A stretch of 64,000 nucleotides of DNA from an uncultured Christensenella sp. (GTDB lineage Bacteria; Bacillota; Clostridia; Christensenellales; UBA3700): NCBI GenBank assembly GCA_910577845.1, contig CAJTNA010000001.1, positions 1 to 64,000 on the forward strand. Direction: 5' to 3'. Position numbers and translations under genes: made by a program. Under the pieces are notes generated by a model. The model was not told the origin of the DNA. It did no database searches and saw only the letters and a program-made list of their open reading frames with translations. The first letter of the stretch is position 1. Each line of letters opens with the position of its first letter. Positions 27,869 to 37,708 of the stretch are shown piece after piece.

Positions 27869-29245
27869 ATGACAGATTTTGAGAATTTTTTGCAAGAAGT
27901 AAAGACGGATATTGACAGCTTAGCTGTTATGGCTAAGGATAGTACATATATTAAAAGCGAGTATTATGACAAGTATGATGTTAAAAGAGGGTTGAGGGAT
28001 ATCAATGGTAAAGGTGTTTTGACTGGATTGACTGAGATTTCAGACATTATATCAAGTAAGACTGGTGAAGATGGTAAGTCTGTGCCTTGCAAAGGTGAGC
28101 TATATTATCGTGGAATTAAAATTCAAGATATAGTTAATGGTTTTGCTGGTTCTAGTAACAGATATGGTTTTGAGGAAACAGCATATCTTTTGCTATTTGG
28201 TAAATTGCCAAACAATGTGGAACTAAATAATTTTATCAAAATTTTAGGTGGATTTAGAAGATTGCCTAATAGCTTTGTGCGTGATATTATTATGAAAGCA
28301 CCTACTAACGATATGATGATAGCTTTATCAAGATGTGTTTTGACATTATATTCATATGATAGTAATCCAGATGACATTAGTATTCCAAATGTGCTAAGAC
28401 AATGTTTGCAATTAATTTCACAATTTCCATTGCTTGCGGTTTATGGCTACAATGTTTATGAACATTACTACAATATGGAAAGTTTGCTCATTAGAAAACC
28501 TAATCCAGATTATTCTATTGCAGAAAATTTATTGTATATATTACGAGAAGATGGCAAGTTTACAGCACTAGAGGCTGAGTTGCTTGATATTTGTCTTGTA
28601 TTGCATGCTGAGCACGGCGGTGGTAATAATAGTTCATTTACAACACACGTTGTCAGTTCTTCTGGCACAGATACATATAGCTCAATTGCTGCATCACTTG
28701 GTTCACTAAAAGGACCAAGGCACGGTGGTGCAAATATTAAAGTTGTCAAAATGATTGAAGATATGAAAGCGAATTTAAAAGATTATTCTGACGAGAGCGT
28801 TGCTAAATATCTTGAAGATTTGCTGGACAAAAAAGCTTTTGACAAAAGCGGGCTAATTTATGGTATGGGTCACGCTGTGTATTCTTTGTCAGACCCAAGG
28901 GCAGATATTTTAAAGACTTACATAAAGGACTTGGCATATGAGAAAAATGCTCAAGGTGAGTATGAACTTTACAAAAAAATTCAAAGATTAGCACCAGAAA
29001 TTATTGGCAGAAAGCGTTCAATTTACAAAGGCGTTAGCTGTAATATAGACTTTTATTCTGGCTTTTTATACAATATGCTTGGCTTGCCAGTAGAGTTGTT
29101 TACACCAATATTTGCAATTGCAAGAGTTGTAGGTTGGTCAGCACATAGAATTGAGGAATTGTCAAATAATGGAAAGATTATTCGTCCAGGTTACAACGCA
29201 GTTTGTGAGTACAAAGATTATATCGCACGAGAGGATAGAAAATAA
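27869..29245 (+). CDS. gltA: Citrate synthase
   Basis: A 458-residue enzyme that condenses oxaloacetate with acetyl-CoA to give citrate and CoA. The catalytic triad is visible: the first His region HAEHGGGNNSSFTTHV (His249), GMGHAVYSLSDPRADIL (His335) and CNIDFYSGF (Asp394). GPRHGGANIKV and the C-terminal ARVVGWSAHRIEE are also conserved. It is longer than Bacillus citrate synthases (about 370 residues), with an N-terminal extension and a larger spacing between the two His, a form seen in other Clostridia. RBS TGGAGG. It stands alone between its own promoter and the CBS-domain gene. No other TCA-cycle gene is nearby, so a glutamate biosynthetic role is possible. Confidence 0.93.
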   Translation: MTDFENFLQEVKTDIDSLAVMAKDSTYIKSEYYDKYDVKRGLRDINGKGVLTGLTEISDIISSKTGEDGKSVPCKGELYYRGIKIQDIVNGFAGSSNRYGFEETAYLLLFGKLPNNVELNNFIKILGGFRRLPNSFVRDIIMKAPTNDMMIALSRCVLTLYSYDSNPDDISIPNVLRQCLQLISQFPLLAVYGYNVYEHYYNMESLLIRKPNPDYSIAENLLYILREDGKFTALEAELLDICLVLHAEHGGGNNSSFTTHVVSSSGTDTYSSIAASLGSLKGPRHGGANIKVVKMIEDMKANLKDYSDESVAKYLEDLLDKKAFDKSGLIYGMGHAVYSLSDPRADILKTYIKDLAYEKNAQGEYELYKKIQRLAPEIIGRKRSIYKGVSCNIDFYSGFLYNMLGLPVELFTPIFAIARVVGWSAHRIEELSNNGKIIRPGYNAVCEYKDYIAREDRK

Positions 29246-29472
29246 TTAAATTAAATAATTTATATAAGTATTGTAAATTAAGTGTTTAAAGCAAATTTAA
29301 TTTAATAAATTTTATATATAAAACTAAAAAATATAGAAAAACACAATATGTTTGAATATATACTTTTAATTTATATTATTTTTCTATAATTAAAAAAAAC
29401 AAATAAAAAAATTTTAAAATAACTAGAAAATAAAATAAAAATTTATATCATAACAAAAAAAGGAATTAAACT

Positions 29473-30906
29473 ATGTCCCCCCAATGTATAGCTTATATAG
29501 TTGGAATTATTGTATTAACAGCACTATCTGCATTTTTTAGTGCTTGTGAAACGGCTTATAATAGCCTAAATAAAATTAAGTTAAAAAATTTAGCAAACGA
29601 AGGCTCTAAAAGAGCTAAAAAAGCATTGTTGTTGGTTGACAACTATGACAAATTGATTACTACTATTTTGATTGGTAACAATATTGTTAATATAGCTGCT
29701 GCAACAATCGCTACTTTGTTGTTTACAGAATTAATAAAATCACAGCCTGACCTTGCTGCGACAATTTCTACTATAGTAGTAACGGTTATTACTTTGATTT
29801 TTGGTGAAATTACACCAAAAAGTATTGCTAAAGAGTTTAGTGAAGGATTTGCAACTAGAGTAGCTACTATTTTGCAAATTTTATGTTTGATTTTTACACC
29901 TTTTACTTGGTTGTTCTCAAAATGGCAAAGACTTTTAATCAAATTATTTAAGCCAAAAGCTAATTCTGGTATGAGTGAAGCTGAACTTATTACTATGGTA
30001 GACGAGGCAACAACTGAGGGTGGTATTGATAAAGATGAGGGAGAGTTAATTCGTAGTGCGATTGAATTTAATGAGCTAACTGTAAAGGATATTTTTACTC
30101 CACGTGTTGATGTTATTGCCGTAGAAGCCAACGCAAAAAAAGATGAGTTACGTGATTTATTCATTGATAATGGTTTTTCTAGATTGCCAGTATATGAAGA
30201 AGATATTGACAATATTATTGGTGTTTTGCACGAAAAAGATTTTTATAAGTATTATTTTAAAAAGGAATTTGAAATTAAAAAATATATGTCACAAACAATT
30301 TGGGTGACATTAAATTCCAATTTATCATCTGTATTAAAAATGTTACAAAAGTCAAAAGCACATATGGCGGTGGTATTAGACGAGTATGGTGGTACTGCTG
30401 GTATTGTTACGCTTGAGGATATTTTGGAAGAGTTGGTTGGTGAAATTTGGGACGAACACGATGAGGTTGTTGAGGATATAGTACAAATTAGCGACAATGA
30501 ATATCATATTGATGGCGGTTGCAACATTGAAGATATGTTTGACAAGTTTGACCAAAAATATGATAGTGATGAACTTGAGGTGTCTACCGTTAGTGGTTGG
30601 GTAATTGATTGTTTTGGACATATTCCAAGTGTTGACGAACAATTTGATTATAATAATTTAACTATTAAAGTTATTGATGCAGATTTGAAAAAGGTAACCA
30701 AAATTTATGTAAAAGTTTTGGATAAGCCAGAAAATGACGAGGACGATACTTTTATTGATAAATTCTTTAAGAAAGATAATGAGGATAAAGAGGACGAAAA
30801 ATCAAAAGAAGATAAGTCTGCATTAAAAGAAGAGAAATATACACAAAAAGAGGAAATTAAGTATACAGACAATAGTCAATTTGATTTAATTAGTGACAAT
30901 GAGTAA
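29473..30906 (+). CDS. CNNM/CorC-HlyC family membrane protein with paired CBS domains
   Basis: A 477-residue protein. Residues 1 to about 185 form the DUF21/CNNM membrane domain with four helices and the typical FSACETAYNSLNKIKLKNLA and FGEITPKSIAKE segments. A pair of CBS domains follows (about 200-330; KDIFTPRVDVIAVEAN, DEYGGTAGIVTLEDILEELVGEIWDE), then a CorC_HlyC transporter-associated domain (about 345-425). The last 45 residues are a Lys/Glu-rich low-complexity tail. Such proteins are linked to Mg2+ or Co2+ transport and the CBS pair binds adenine nucleotides; the older name haemolysin is misleading. ATG is preceded by AAAGGA. Transport direction and ion are not determinable. Confidence 0.92.
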   Translation: MSPQCIAYIVGIIVLTALSAFFSACETAYNSLNKIKLKNLANEGSKRAKKALLLVDNYDKLITTILIGNNIVNIAAATIATLLFTELIKSQPDLAATISTIVVTVITLIFGEITPKSIAKEFSEGFATRVATILQILCLIFTPFTWLFSKWQRLLIKLFKPKANSGMSEAELITMVDEATTEGGIDKDEGELIRSAIEFNELTVKDIFTPRVDVIAVEANAKKDELRDLFIDNGFSRLPVYEEDIDNIIGVLHEKDFYKYYFKKEFEIKKYMSQTIWVTLNSNLSSVLKMLQKSKAHMAVVLDEYGGTAGIVTLEDILEELVGEIWDEHDEVVEDIVQISDNEYHIDGGCNIEDMFDKFDQKYDSDELEVSTVSGWVIDCFGHIPSVDEQFDYNNLTIKVIDADLKKVTKIYVKVLDKPENDEDDTFIDKFFKKDNEDKEDEKSKEDKSALKEEKYTQKEEIKYTDNSQFDLISDNE

Positions 30907-30971
30907 ACAGTATGCTATAAATTTTAATTATGTTAAAAATTTATACATATTACTAAGCATACCTAACTCAA

Positions 30972-31018
30972 CTACATAGTATAGTGTAATTGGCAAAGGA
31001 AACACTTACTGCGTGTAG
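30972..31018. other. Intergenic structured hairpin
   Basis: A 47-nt imperfect hairpin: CTACA (30972-30976) with TGTAG (31014-31018), AGTA with TACT, and AGTGT (30983-30987) with ACACT (31002-31006), closing a 14-nt loop. It lies in the 477-bp gap after the CBS-domain gene. The sequence 3' of it resembles the 3' half of the hairpin repeat cores, so it may be a diverged relative, but that is weak. It has no T tract of the kind a terminator needs. Confidence 0.4.
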
Positions 31019-31383
31019 CTATGAAATTGAATATTTATGCAAATTATTTAGAATAAAAAAAACTTACTAGAGTAATTTTGCTATCATATAGTTTGCTGCT
31101 AAAAAAAAATTTTATTGTCTAATATTTATTTTTTACTTATAGCTAAATTTAAAATCTGGAAATTGAGTTTATTAGACAAGAATAGTAATCATATAAAATG
31201 GTTTTATTTAGAAAGTTTTCTTGTGAAATATTAAAAATAAACTATTTGCCAAAAAGAAAATTTAGTTTTATTGAAAGTTAGCTTGAACATCAATTTGGCT
31301 AGAGTTAAAGCAATTGAAAAGATTGAGTTGAAAGAATCAGTTGATTTTATATGTATTGGCGGTAATAATACAAAAGGAAAATT
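31019..31383. other. Intergenic region upstream of dgt
   Basis: About 365 bp of AT-rich DNA. I see no gene or repeat. The RBS for dgt (AAAAGGAAA) is at the right end and no convincing promoter was found. Confidence 0.4.
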
Positions 31384-32379
31384 ATGTTAGAATATATTTA
31401 CGAGTTTGAAAAACAATATTTGAGTAAATATGCTTGTCTTTCTGCAAATACTATTGGTAGAGAAAGACAAGTCGTTCCGTCTAAATTTAGAACAGAGTTT
31501 CAAAGAGATAGGGACAGGATAATACATAGCAAAGCGTTTAGACGATTAAAGCATAAAACTCAAGTTTTTTTATCACCAAAAGGTGACCACTATCGAACCC
31601 GTCTTACTCATACATTAGAAGTTATGCAAGTTGCAAGAACTATAGCACGTGCTTTAAGACTGAATGAGGATTTGACTGAAGCAATCAGCTTTGGACACGA
31701 TTTAGGACATACTCCTTTTGGACATAGTGGCGAAAATGTACTTAATAAATTAAATCCTAATGGTTTTGAGCATAATAAACATAGTTTGCGAGTAGTGGAA
31801 TTGTTGGAAAATGATGGAGTAGGTTTAAATTTGACTTATGAGGTTCGTGACGGAATTTTGCATCACAAAAAAAGTGGCACTCCAGCAACTTTAGAGGGCA
31901 AAATTGTAAGTTATGCTGACAGAATTGCATATATGAATCACGATATAGAGGATGCTATATTAGGTGGTATACTTAATGAAAGTGATATACCTAAACATAT
32001 TACTGATATTTTAGGGGATAGTAAAGCAAAAAGAATAAATACTTTGGTAAGTGATATTGTTACAAATAGTTTTGGCAAAAATTTTGTTGGATACTCAAAT
32101 AAAATTGATGTTGTAGCAGACGAATTAAGGGAATTTATGTTTAAAACTGTGTATTTTAATTCTAGGGCTAAAATTGAGGAACAAAAAGCAAATCAAATGA
32201 TTGAATTTTTGTATGAATATTATATGAAAAACAGCGATAAATTGCCAGAGTTTTACATTAGCTTAATTGAAAAGTGGGGCAAAGATAATGCTGTTACAGA
32301 TTATATTGCGAGTATGACGGATACCTTTGCTGTTAAAGCTTTTGAAGATTTGTTTATACCAAATTGTTGGAATTTTTAA
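31384..32379 (+). CDS. dgt: dGTP triphosphohydrolase-like HD-domain protein
   Basis: A 331-residue HD-superfamily phosphohydrolase. The metal-binding residues are seen in RTRLTHTLEVMQVARTIARAL (His), SFGHDLGHTPFGHSGENVL (the HD pair) and YADRIAYMNHDIEDAI (Asp). The start region RDRDRIIHSKAFRRLKHKTQVF is typical of type 2 Dgt proteins. The family splits dGTP, or dNTPs more widely, into deoxynucleoside and tripolyphosphate. Position just upstream of dnaG is conserved in Clostridia and suggests a link to dNTP balance. A promoter lies between it and dnaG, so cotranscription is partial at most. Confidence 0.92.
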   Translation: MLEYIYEFEKQYLSKYACLSANTIGRERQVVPSKFRTEFQRDRDRIIHSKAFRRLKHKTQVFLSPKGDHYRTRLTHTLEVMQVARTIARALRLNEDLTEAISFGHDLGHTPFGHSGENVLNKLNPNGFEHNKHSLRVVELLENDGVGLNLTYEVRDGILHHKKSGTPATLEGKIVSYADRIAYMNHDIEDAILGGILNESDIPKHITDILGDSKAKRINTLVSDIVTNSFGKNFVGYSNKIDVVADELREFMFKTVYFNSRAKIEEQKANQMIEFLYEYYMKNSDKLPEFYISLIEKWGKDNAVTDYIASMTDTFAVKAFEDLFIPNCWNF

Positions 32380-32407
32380 TCATAGATTAAATAATGCGGA
32401 AATTTGA

Positions 32408-32436
32408 TTGACAATAGTTATTTTTTATGATAAAAT
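32408..32436 (+). promoter_or_regulatory. Promoter of the dnaG-rpoD operon
   Basis: Consensus -35 TTGACA (32408-32413), exact 17-bp spacer, -10 TAAAAT (32431-32436). It lies 77 bp upstream of the dnaG start and would drive dnaG, rpoD, trmK and the two following genes. Confidence 0.75.
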
Positions 32437-32512
32437 GCCAACTTGTCACAATAATATCATAATAATTTGATTATTTTGCTTAAAATGCAGAAAATATATT
32501 ACGAGGGATAAA

Positions 32513-34321
32513 TTGAATAACGATTATACTAGCTTTTTACAAGAGTTAAGAGAAAAATCGAATATTGTTGACGTTGTTCAAAAGTATGTTGACCTTGAGA
32601 AAAAAGGTGGACGCTATTGGGCAAGATGTCCTATTCATAACGAAAAAACTCCCTCTTTTACTGTAGACGAAACTAGAGGTTCATATTATTGTTTTGGTTG
32701 CCACGCATCGGGTGATGTTTTCTCATTTATTCAACAAGTGGAACACGTTGATTTTAAAGAGGCAGTGCGACTATTGGCAAATAGAGCTGGGCTTGAAATT
32801 CCTAAATTTAATGGCAATTTTAATGAGGAAAAGCGTCAAGCGGAAAGACAAAAGAAAGAACGACTTTATCAATTAATGCGTGAGGCGGGTTTGTACTATT
32901 ATAATAATCTTGCAGGACAAGCCGTTGGTGAGGTTGTTGATTATATCAATTTACGTAAACTTACAAAATCTACTCTTAAAACTTTTGGGATAGGATATTC
33001 TAGCGGATATAATGGTTTAATTGACTATTTACGTAATAAAGGTTTTACTGATAGCGAAATGCTTGAGAGTGGTGTCGCTAAAGAAAAAAATGGAAAGTTA
33101 TATGATTTTGAGGCTGGTAGACTAATTGTACCTATATTTAATAACTTGAATAATGTGGTAGCATTTGGTGGCAGAGCTTTAGGTACTGTTGATTTTATGA
33201 AATATAAAAACACAGAGGAAACTTTGATTTTTAAAAAAAGAAATGAACTTTTTGGCGTGCATACATTAAAAAAAGCAAAACTGACTGAAAACTTCAATTG
33301 TGTAATTGTTGTTGAGGGGTATATGGACGTAATTAGCTTGTATCAAGCGGGTGTGAAAAATGCGGTTGCGTCAATGGGAACAGCTCTTACAATTGAACAA
33401 GCACGAATGTTAAAATATTATAATAACAATATATATCTATGTTATGATGGAGATAATGCAGGACAAAAGGCAACATATAAAGGCATTGATATATTGAGAG
33501 ATGCTGGTCTTAATGTTAAAGTTGTAAAACTTATAGAGGGGTTAGACCCAGACGATATCATTAAAAAATATGGTGTTAGTAAATTTAGGGAATTGGTGGA
33601 CAACGCAATTTCGCCTACAGAATATAAGATAAAAGAGGTGGCAAAGAATTACGATTTGAGTACACCGGAGGGACAAGGCAAATTTGCTGTACAAGCACTT
33701 GAGATTTTAACGGAATTAAGTACAATGGTGGAGCGTGAGGCCTATTTACCAATGATTTCATCATTGAGCAGATTGTCAGAAAATAGCCTTGCAAAGCAGT
33801 TAGATAAGTTTGGAGAAAACGAAAAAGGATATAAAGAAAGTCAAGAAGTTCAAGATGTGGCACAAAGATTTACTTTAAAACCTAGTACAAGTAAGTATTA
33901 TAAAGCATCAAGATATTTGATTTATACTATATTTGCATATAATTCACTTGATTATTTTACTGAGGATATATCGCATTATCTTAAAGATAAAGAACATATT
34001 GCTATATATGATTTTGCAAGGGAACTTGCAACAAATAACATAAAATTAAATTTAGAGGCATTAAAAGAGTTAGAAGGCAATGGTGAGGCAAAAAACATTT
34101 ATGAAGGAAATTATGAAAGTATTCCCAATGATTGTAGAGAACAAATGTTAAATGATTGCTTTATTACATTGAAAAAAGACTTTTTAGACATAGAAATGCA
34201 AGAACTTACAAATCGGTTGGAAGAAGAACAGAATATTGACCAACAATCTCTGCTTTGTAGCCAAATTGCGGAAATTAATAAGCAGATAATTGATTTGAAA
34301 CGGAGGAAAAATGGAAAATAA
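32513..34321 (+). CDS. dnaG: DNA primase DnaG
   Basis: A 602-residue primase that makes RNA primers for lagging-strand synthesis at the replication fork. The N-terminal CHC2 zinc finger is complete (Cys39, His42, Cys60, Cys63). The RNA polymerase/TOPRIM core follows, with CVIVVEGYMDVISLYQAGV and YLCYDGDNAGQKA supplying the acidic metal ligands. The C-terminal part (about residues 470-602) is the helical region that contacts the helicase. It starts at TTG with GAGGG 6 nt upstream. The last 11 bases overlap rpoD, so translation is coupled as in classic macromolecular synthesis operons. No rpsU is present. Confidence 0.96.
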   Translation: MNNDYTSFLQELREKSNIVDVVQKYVDLEKKGGRYWARCPIHNEKTPSFTVDETRGSYYCFGCHASGDVFSFIQQVEHVDFKEAVRLLANRAGLEIPKFNGNFNEEKRQAERQKKERLYQLMREAGLYYYNNLAGQAVGEVVDYINLRKLTKSTLKTFGIGYSSGYNGLIDYLRNKGFTDSEMLESGVAKEKNGKLYDFEAGRLIVPIFNNLNNVVAFGGRALGTVDFMKYKNTEETLIFKKRNELFGVHTLKKAKLTENFNCVIVVEGYMDVISLYQAGVKNAVASMGTALTIEQARMLKYYNNNIYLCYDGDNAGQKATYKGIDILRDAGLNVKVVKLIEGLDPDDIIKKYGVSKFRELVDNAISPTEYKIKEVAKNYDLSTPEGQGKFAVQALEILTELSTMVEREAYLPMISSLSRLSENSLAKQLDKFGENEKGYKESQEVQDVAQRFTLKPSTSKYYKASRYLIYTIFAYNSLDYFTEDISHYLKDKEHIAIYDFARELATNNIKLNLEALKELEGNGEAKNIYEGNYESIPNDCREQMLNDCFITLKKDFLDIEMQELTNRLEEEQNIDQQSLLCSQIAEINKQIIDLKRRKNGK

Positions 34322-35405
34322 GGAAAAGAATCGCAAAACAAGAGAAGTTAAATTTGCTACTGCATTGAATAGTTTGATTGATATGGCTAAGGCTAAAAGC
34401 AACAAGTTATCCAGTGAAGAGGTGATTGACAAGTGCGAGAAATACGTAATTGACCCAGAAGATATTGACGAAATGCACAAGAAACTTAGTGAAGCTGGCA
34501 TTATAGTAGAAGAGCTTACACTTGAGGAAAAAGTATCCCTTGATAAAATAATGGGGGATGGCATTACAGACGATAATGTTAAAATGTATTTAAAAGACAT
34601 TGGTTCAGTTCCGCTATTAACACCAGAGGAAGAGAGAAATCTTGCTATTATGATGTCAAGCGAAAATGAGGCAGATTGTCAATATGCTAAGAATAGACTT
34701 AGTGAAGCTAACTTACGACTTGTTGTTAGCATTGCAAAAAAATATGTTGGCAGAGGTATGCAATTTCTTGACCTTATTCAAGAGGGTAATCTTGGACTTA
34801 TGAAAGCGGTTGAAAAATTTGACTACACAAGAGGTTTTAAGTTTTCAACTTATGCAACTTGGTGGATAAGACAATCTATAACCAGAGCAATTGCTGACCA
34901 AGCTAGAACTATAAGAATTCCCGTTCATATGGTTGAAACAATCAATAAAACTAATCGTGTGGCACGTAGCTTATTGCAAGAGTTAGGTAGAGAACCTAGC
35001 ACTGCTGAAATTGCCGAGGCAATGGGACTACCAGAGGTAAAAGTCGCTGAAATCTTAAAAATTGGACAAGACCCAGTGTCTTTAGAAACTCCAATCGGTG
35101 AGGAAGAGGATAGCCATTTAGGTGATTTTATTGAGGATAGCAATGCTACTTCACCTAGTGATTCTGCAGAGTCAAAAATGTTAAGAGAACAATTATTACA
35201 AGTATTGAATACTTTGACTCCACGTGAGAATGAAGTTTTGAGAAAGCGTTATGGTTTGGATGATAACAGACCTAAAACTTTGGAAGAGGTTGGTAAGGAG
35301 TTTAATGTTACTCGTGAACGTATAAGACAAATTGAGGCAAAAGCATTGAGAAAATTACGTCACCCTAGCCGTACTAAAAAGCTAAAGGACTATGTTAATA
35401 GATGA
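34311..35405 (+). CDS. rpoD: Primary sigma factor RpoD (SigA)
   Basis: A 364-residue housekeeping sigma-70. A short acidic region 1.1 is followed by region 1.2 (DNVKMYLKDIGSVPLLTPEEE), region 2 with the -10 melting and recognition helix (GFKFSTYATWWIRQSITRAI), region 3 (IRIPVHMVETINK) and region 4 with the -35 helix-turn-helix (VTRERIRQIEAKALRKLRHP). These match the TTGACA/TATAAT promoters found in this window. A strong RBS (GGAGG) lies within the end of dnaG. It overlaps trmK by 4 nt (ATGA). Confidence 0.98.
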   Translation: MENKEKNRKTREVKFATALNSLIDMAKAKSNKLSSEEVIDKCEKYVIDPEDIDEMHKKLSEAGIIVEELTLEEKVSLDKIMGDGITDDNVKMYLKDIGSVPLLTPEEERNLAIMMSSENEADCQYAKNRLSEANLRLVVSIAKKYVGRGMQFLDLIQEGNLGLMKAVEKFDYTRGFKFSTYATWWIRQSITRAIADQARTIRIPVHMVETINKTNRVARSLLQELGREPSTAEIAEAMGLPEVKVAEILKIGQDPVSLETPIGEEEDSHLGDFIEDSNATSPSDSAESKMLREQLLQVLNTLTPRENEVLRKRYGLDDNRPKTLEEVGKEFNVTRERIRQIEAKALRKLRHPSRTKKLKDYVNR

Positions 35406-36055
35406 ATTTAGATAAAAGAATGTCAGCAATTTTATCTGAAATACCTACTGGTAAAAATTTGGCGGATATTGGTGCTGACCACGGCTACATTGGTATAACT
35501 TACGCTCAAAATAACTTAAATAACATTGTTGTCGGCAGTGATATAAGTGAAAAAAGTATACAAAAAGCAAAGCTTACAGCTAAAAAACTTGGTTTGAATA
35601 ACTATTTCACAATAGTTGGTAATGGACTTGTACCTATACAGAATTATGATATTGATGTTATATTAATATCTGGTATGGGTGGAGAGGAAATTATAAAAAT
35701 TATAAATAATAAAAAAATATATCCTTATTATATTTTGTCACCACAAAAAAATGCAGATAAAGTAAGAGTTTATTTAAGTGAAAAAAATCTAAAACCTATA
35801 AAGGACTATAAAGTTAAACAAGGCGATAAATTTTACGATATTATGGTTTGTACAGCTGGCAAATATATTCCTAGTCAATTTGAATTACTTTATGGCAGTG
35901 GCGAGGGGGTTGATTTTGCTGAATTTGCAAAATTGACAAAAGATTATTTGAGTAAGTTGTTAGATAATGTAACAAAAACAGCAGATAGAGATTTGATTTT
36001 ACATAAAATTGAAGTGCTTGAAAGTAAAAATAATAAGGTGACTAATGAAAGTTAA
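35402..36055 (+). CDS. trmK: tRNA (adenine-22 N1)-methyltransferase TrmK
   Basis: A 217-residue SAM-dependent methyltransferase. The N-terminal Rossmann domain begins RMSAILSEIPTGKNLADIGADHGYIGI (motif I) with VVGSDISEKSI (motif II), then the conserved ISGMGGEEI. A small C-terminal helical domain follows. TrmK methylates N1 of A22 in the D-loop of tRNAs, and the gene lies directly after rpoD in many Firmicutes, as here. ATG overlaps the rpoD stop, and the end overlaps the NIF3 gene by 11 nt. Confidence 0.93.
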   Translation: MNLDKRMSAILSEIPTGKNLADIGADHGYIGITYAQNNLNNIVVGSDISEKSIQKAKLTAKKLGLNNYFTIVGNGLVPIQNYDIDVILISGMGGEEIIKIINNKKIYPYYILSPQKNADKVRVYLSEKNLKPIKDYKVKQGDKFYDIMVCTAGKYIPSQFELLYGSGEGVDFAEFAKLTKDYLSKLLDNVTKTADRDLILHKIEVLESKNNKVTNES

Positions 36056-36797
36056 TGAGTTATGCAGTATAATCGAAAATGTTGCACCACTTGAATTAGC
36101 AGATGATTGGGATAATGTCGGACTTCTTGTAGGTGATAAAAATTGCACAATAACAGGTATTGTTACTTGTGTTGATTTGACTTTTGGTGCAATTGATTAT
36201 GCTATTGAGCATAATTGCAATATGATTATAACTCATCATCCAGTTATTTTTATACCAATAAAAAGAGTTGTTTATAACGATTATTCAAGCGATTTGATTA
36301 TCAAATGCATAGAAAACCACATTAATGTATATGTCTCTCATACTAATATGGATATGGCAGAGAATGGCATAAACTTTACTTTTTTCAAAAAGCTTAATGT
36401 AAAAGCGGAAAGATTTTTGAATGATGGTTTAGGTGTTTTTGGCGAATTTAATGGTGATTTAGACAAATTACTACTAAAAGTAAAAGAGATTACCAATGAA
36501 AAGGCTTTAAAGTTTTACAAGGCCCAAAATACAAATTTAGCAGAAAAATGTAAAATTGCCTTTGTAAGTGGCAGTGGTGGTAGAATTGAAGAGGTAGCAA
36601 AAAAATGTGCCGAAAAAGAAATTATGGTTTTTATATCAAGTGAATTTAAACATAATATTTTACTTGAGTTGATTGCAAATAATGTTAATGTAATTGAGAT
36701 AGGGCATTTTGAAAGTGAAATTATTTTTACAGATATAATTTATAATTTATTAAAAAATAAAATTAGCAATTTATATAAATATGTTAGTTTGATTTGA
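36045..36797 (+). CDS. NIF3-like dinuclear metal centre protein (YqfO/YbgI family)
   Basis: A 250-residue member of the NIF3/DUF34 family. Conserved metal ligands sit in LELADDWDNVGLLVGD, NMIITHHPVIF (two His), YVSHTNMD and the C-terminal VIEIGHFESE. It is the short form without the PII-like insertion of Bacillus YqfO. The family is reported as a GTP cyclohydrolase 1 type 2 homologue, but its cellular role is not settled. It always seems to follow trmK in Firmicutes, and here the two overlap. RBS AAGGTGA. Confidence 0.92.
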   Translation: MKVNELCSIIENVAPLELADDWDNVGLLVGDKNCTITGIVTCVDLTFGAIDYAIEHNCNMIITHHPVIFIPIKRVVYNDYSSDLIIKCIENHINVYVSHTNMDMAENGINFTFFKKLNVKAERFLNDGLGVFGEFNGDLDKLLLKVKEITNEKALKFYKAQNTNLAEKCKIAFVSGSGGRIEEVAKKCAEKEIMVFISSEFKHNILLELIANNVNVIEIGHFESEIIFTDIIYNLLKNKISNLYKYVSLI

Positions 36798-36807
36798 GGA
36801 GGTTTGT

Positions 36808-37515
36808 ATGGATTTACAAAAAATATTAGCTTATCAAGATATTGATAAAAAAGTCTATGCTTGTGAGATTGAATTAAAACAAAGCAAGCCAGCACAAGAG
36901 TATGCCAAAGCAATGTCTGTGTATAAGGCTAAAACAGAAGAGATGATGAAGAGCATAAGAGATGCAGATGAAATTGCAATTATAGTTGAAAGATATAAAC
37001 AAACTTACAAAACTATTTTTGAGGAAATGAATGGCTTAAATGAAGTATTCAATTCCTTTGAGGAATTAAAGGAAATTGACAAATACGAAAAAAAGATTGC
37101 ACAATTCCAAAAAGAGTTATTGAATATTGAAAGGGAACTTACCAGACTTGCTAAGAAAATGGACGAATGTATTGAGGTTAGCAAAAAGTCTCTTGATGAT
37201 TTGAAAAAACTTGAGGATATAATAAAAATTAGAAAAGTCGATATGCAAAAAATCAAAGTTGCAATTGAGGAAAAAGCTAAAGACTTTTTGGTTGAACTTA
37301 AAAAATTACAAGCTGAAATTCCACCAAACGTTATTGCAAAATATAATGAGATTAGAAAAAATAAAAAGATGCCAGTACTTGTTGCTTGCTCAGATAATTA
37401 CAAATCTTGCTTGGGTTGTGGTATGGATATTTCAAGTGATTTATCAATCAAATTACAAAACAATCAAATTGTGGAATGTCCTAACTGTGGTAGATTAATT
37501 TTTAATCAAAAGTAA
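36808..37515 (+). CDS. Coiled-coil protein with C-terminal C4 zinc ribbon
   Basis: A 235-residue protein of the COG1579 type. Residues of about 1-185 are a long antiparallel coiled coil rich in Lys and Glu. The last 40 residues form a zinc ribbon with two Cys pairs, CLGCGMDI and CPNCGRLIF. Such proteins are thought to bind nucleic acid, but the function is not established. It follows the NIF3 gene by 10 bp with RBS GAGGAGG and ends the dnaG operon, 69 bp before a terminator. Confidence 0.9.
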   Translation: MDLQKILAYQDIDKKVYACEIELKQSKPAQEYAKAMSVYKAKTEEMMKSIRDADEIAIIVERYKQTYKTIFEEMNGLNEVFNSFEELKEIDKYEKKIAQFQKELLNIERELTRLAKKMDECIEVSKKSLDDLKKLEDIIKIRKVDMQKIKVAIEEKAKDFLVELKKLQAEIPPNVIAKYNEIRKNKKMPVLVACSDNYKSCLGCGMDISSDLSIKLQNNQIVECPNCGRLIFNQK

Positions 37516-37583
37516 TTTAATGCCGATTTTTGTAAGGTTTTATTGTTAAAAAACAATTTTAAGCAATTAAAATGAATAAAAGT

Positions 37584-37620
37584 TATCGCTCAAAATTTCT
37601 GTTTTGAGTGATATTTTTTT
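37584..37620 (+). terminator. Intrinsic terminator of the dnaG-rpoD operon
   Basis: A 12-bp stem (37584-37595 with 37602-37613, one G-T wobble), a 6-nt loop and a T run to 37620. Confidence 0.9.
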
Positions 37621-37708
37621 GCTTTTATATTTAATTGTTGGTAGTCAAAATCAATACAAGTAGTTATTCAGTATATTGTGGTTAAATTTTATTTTATGTA
37701 AAAAGTTG

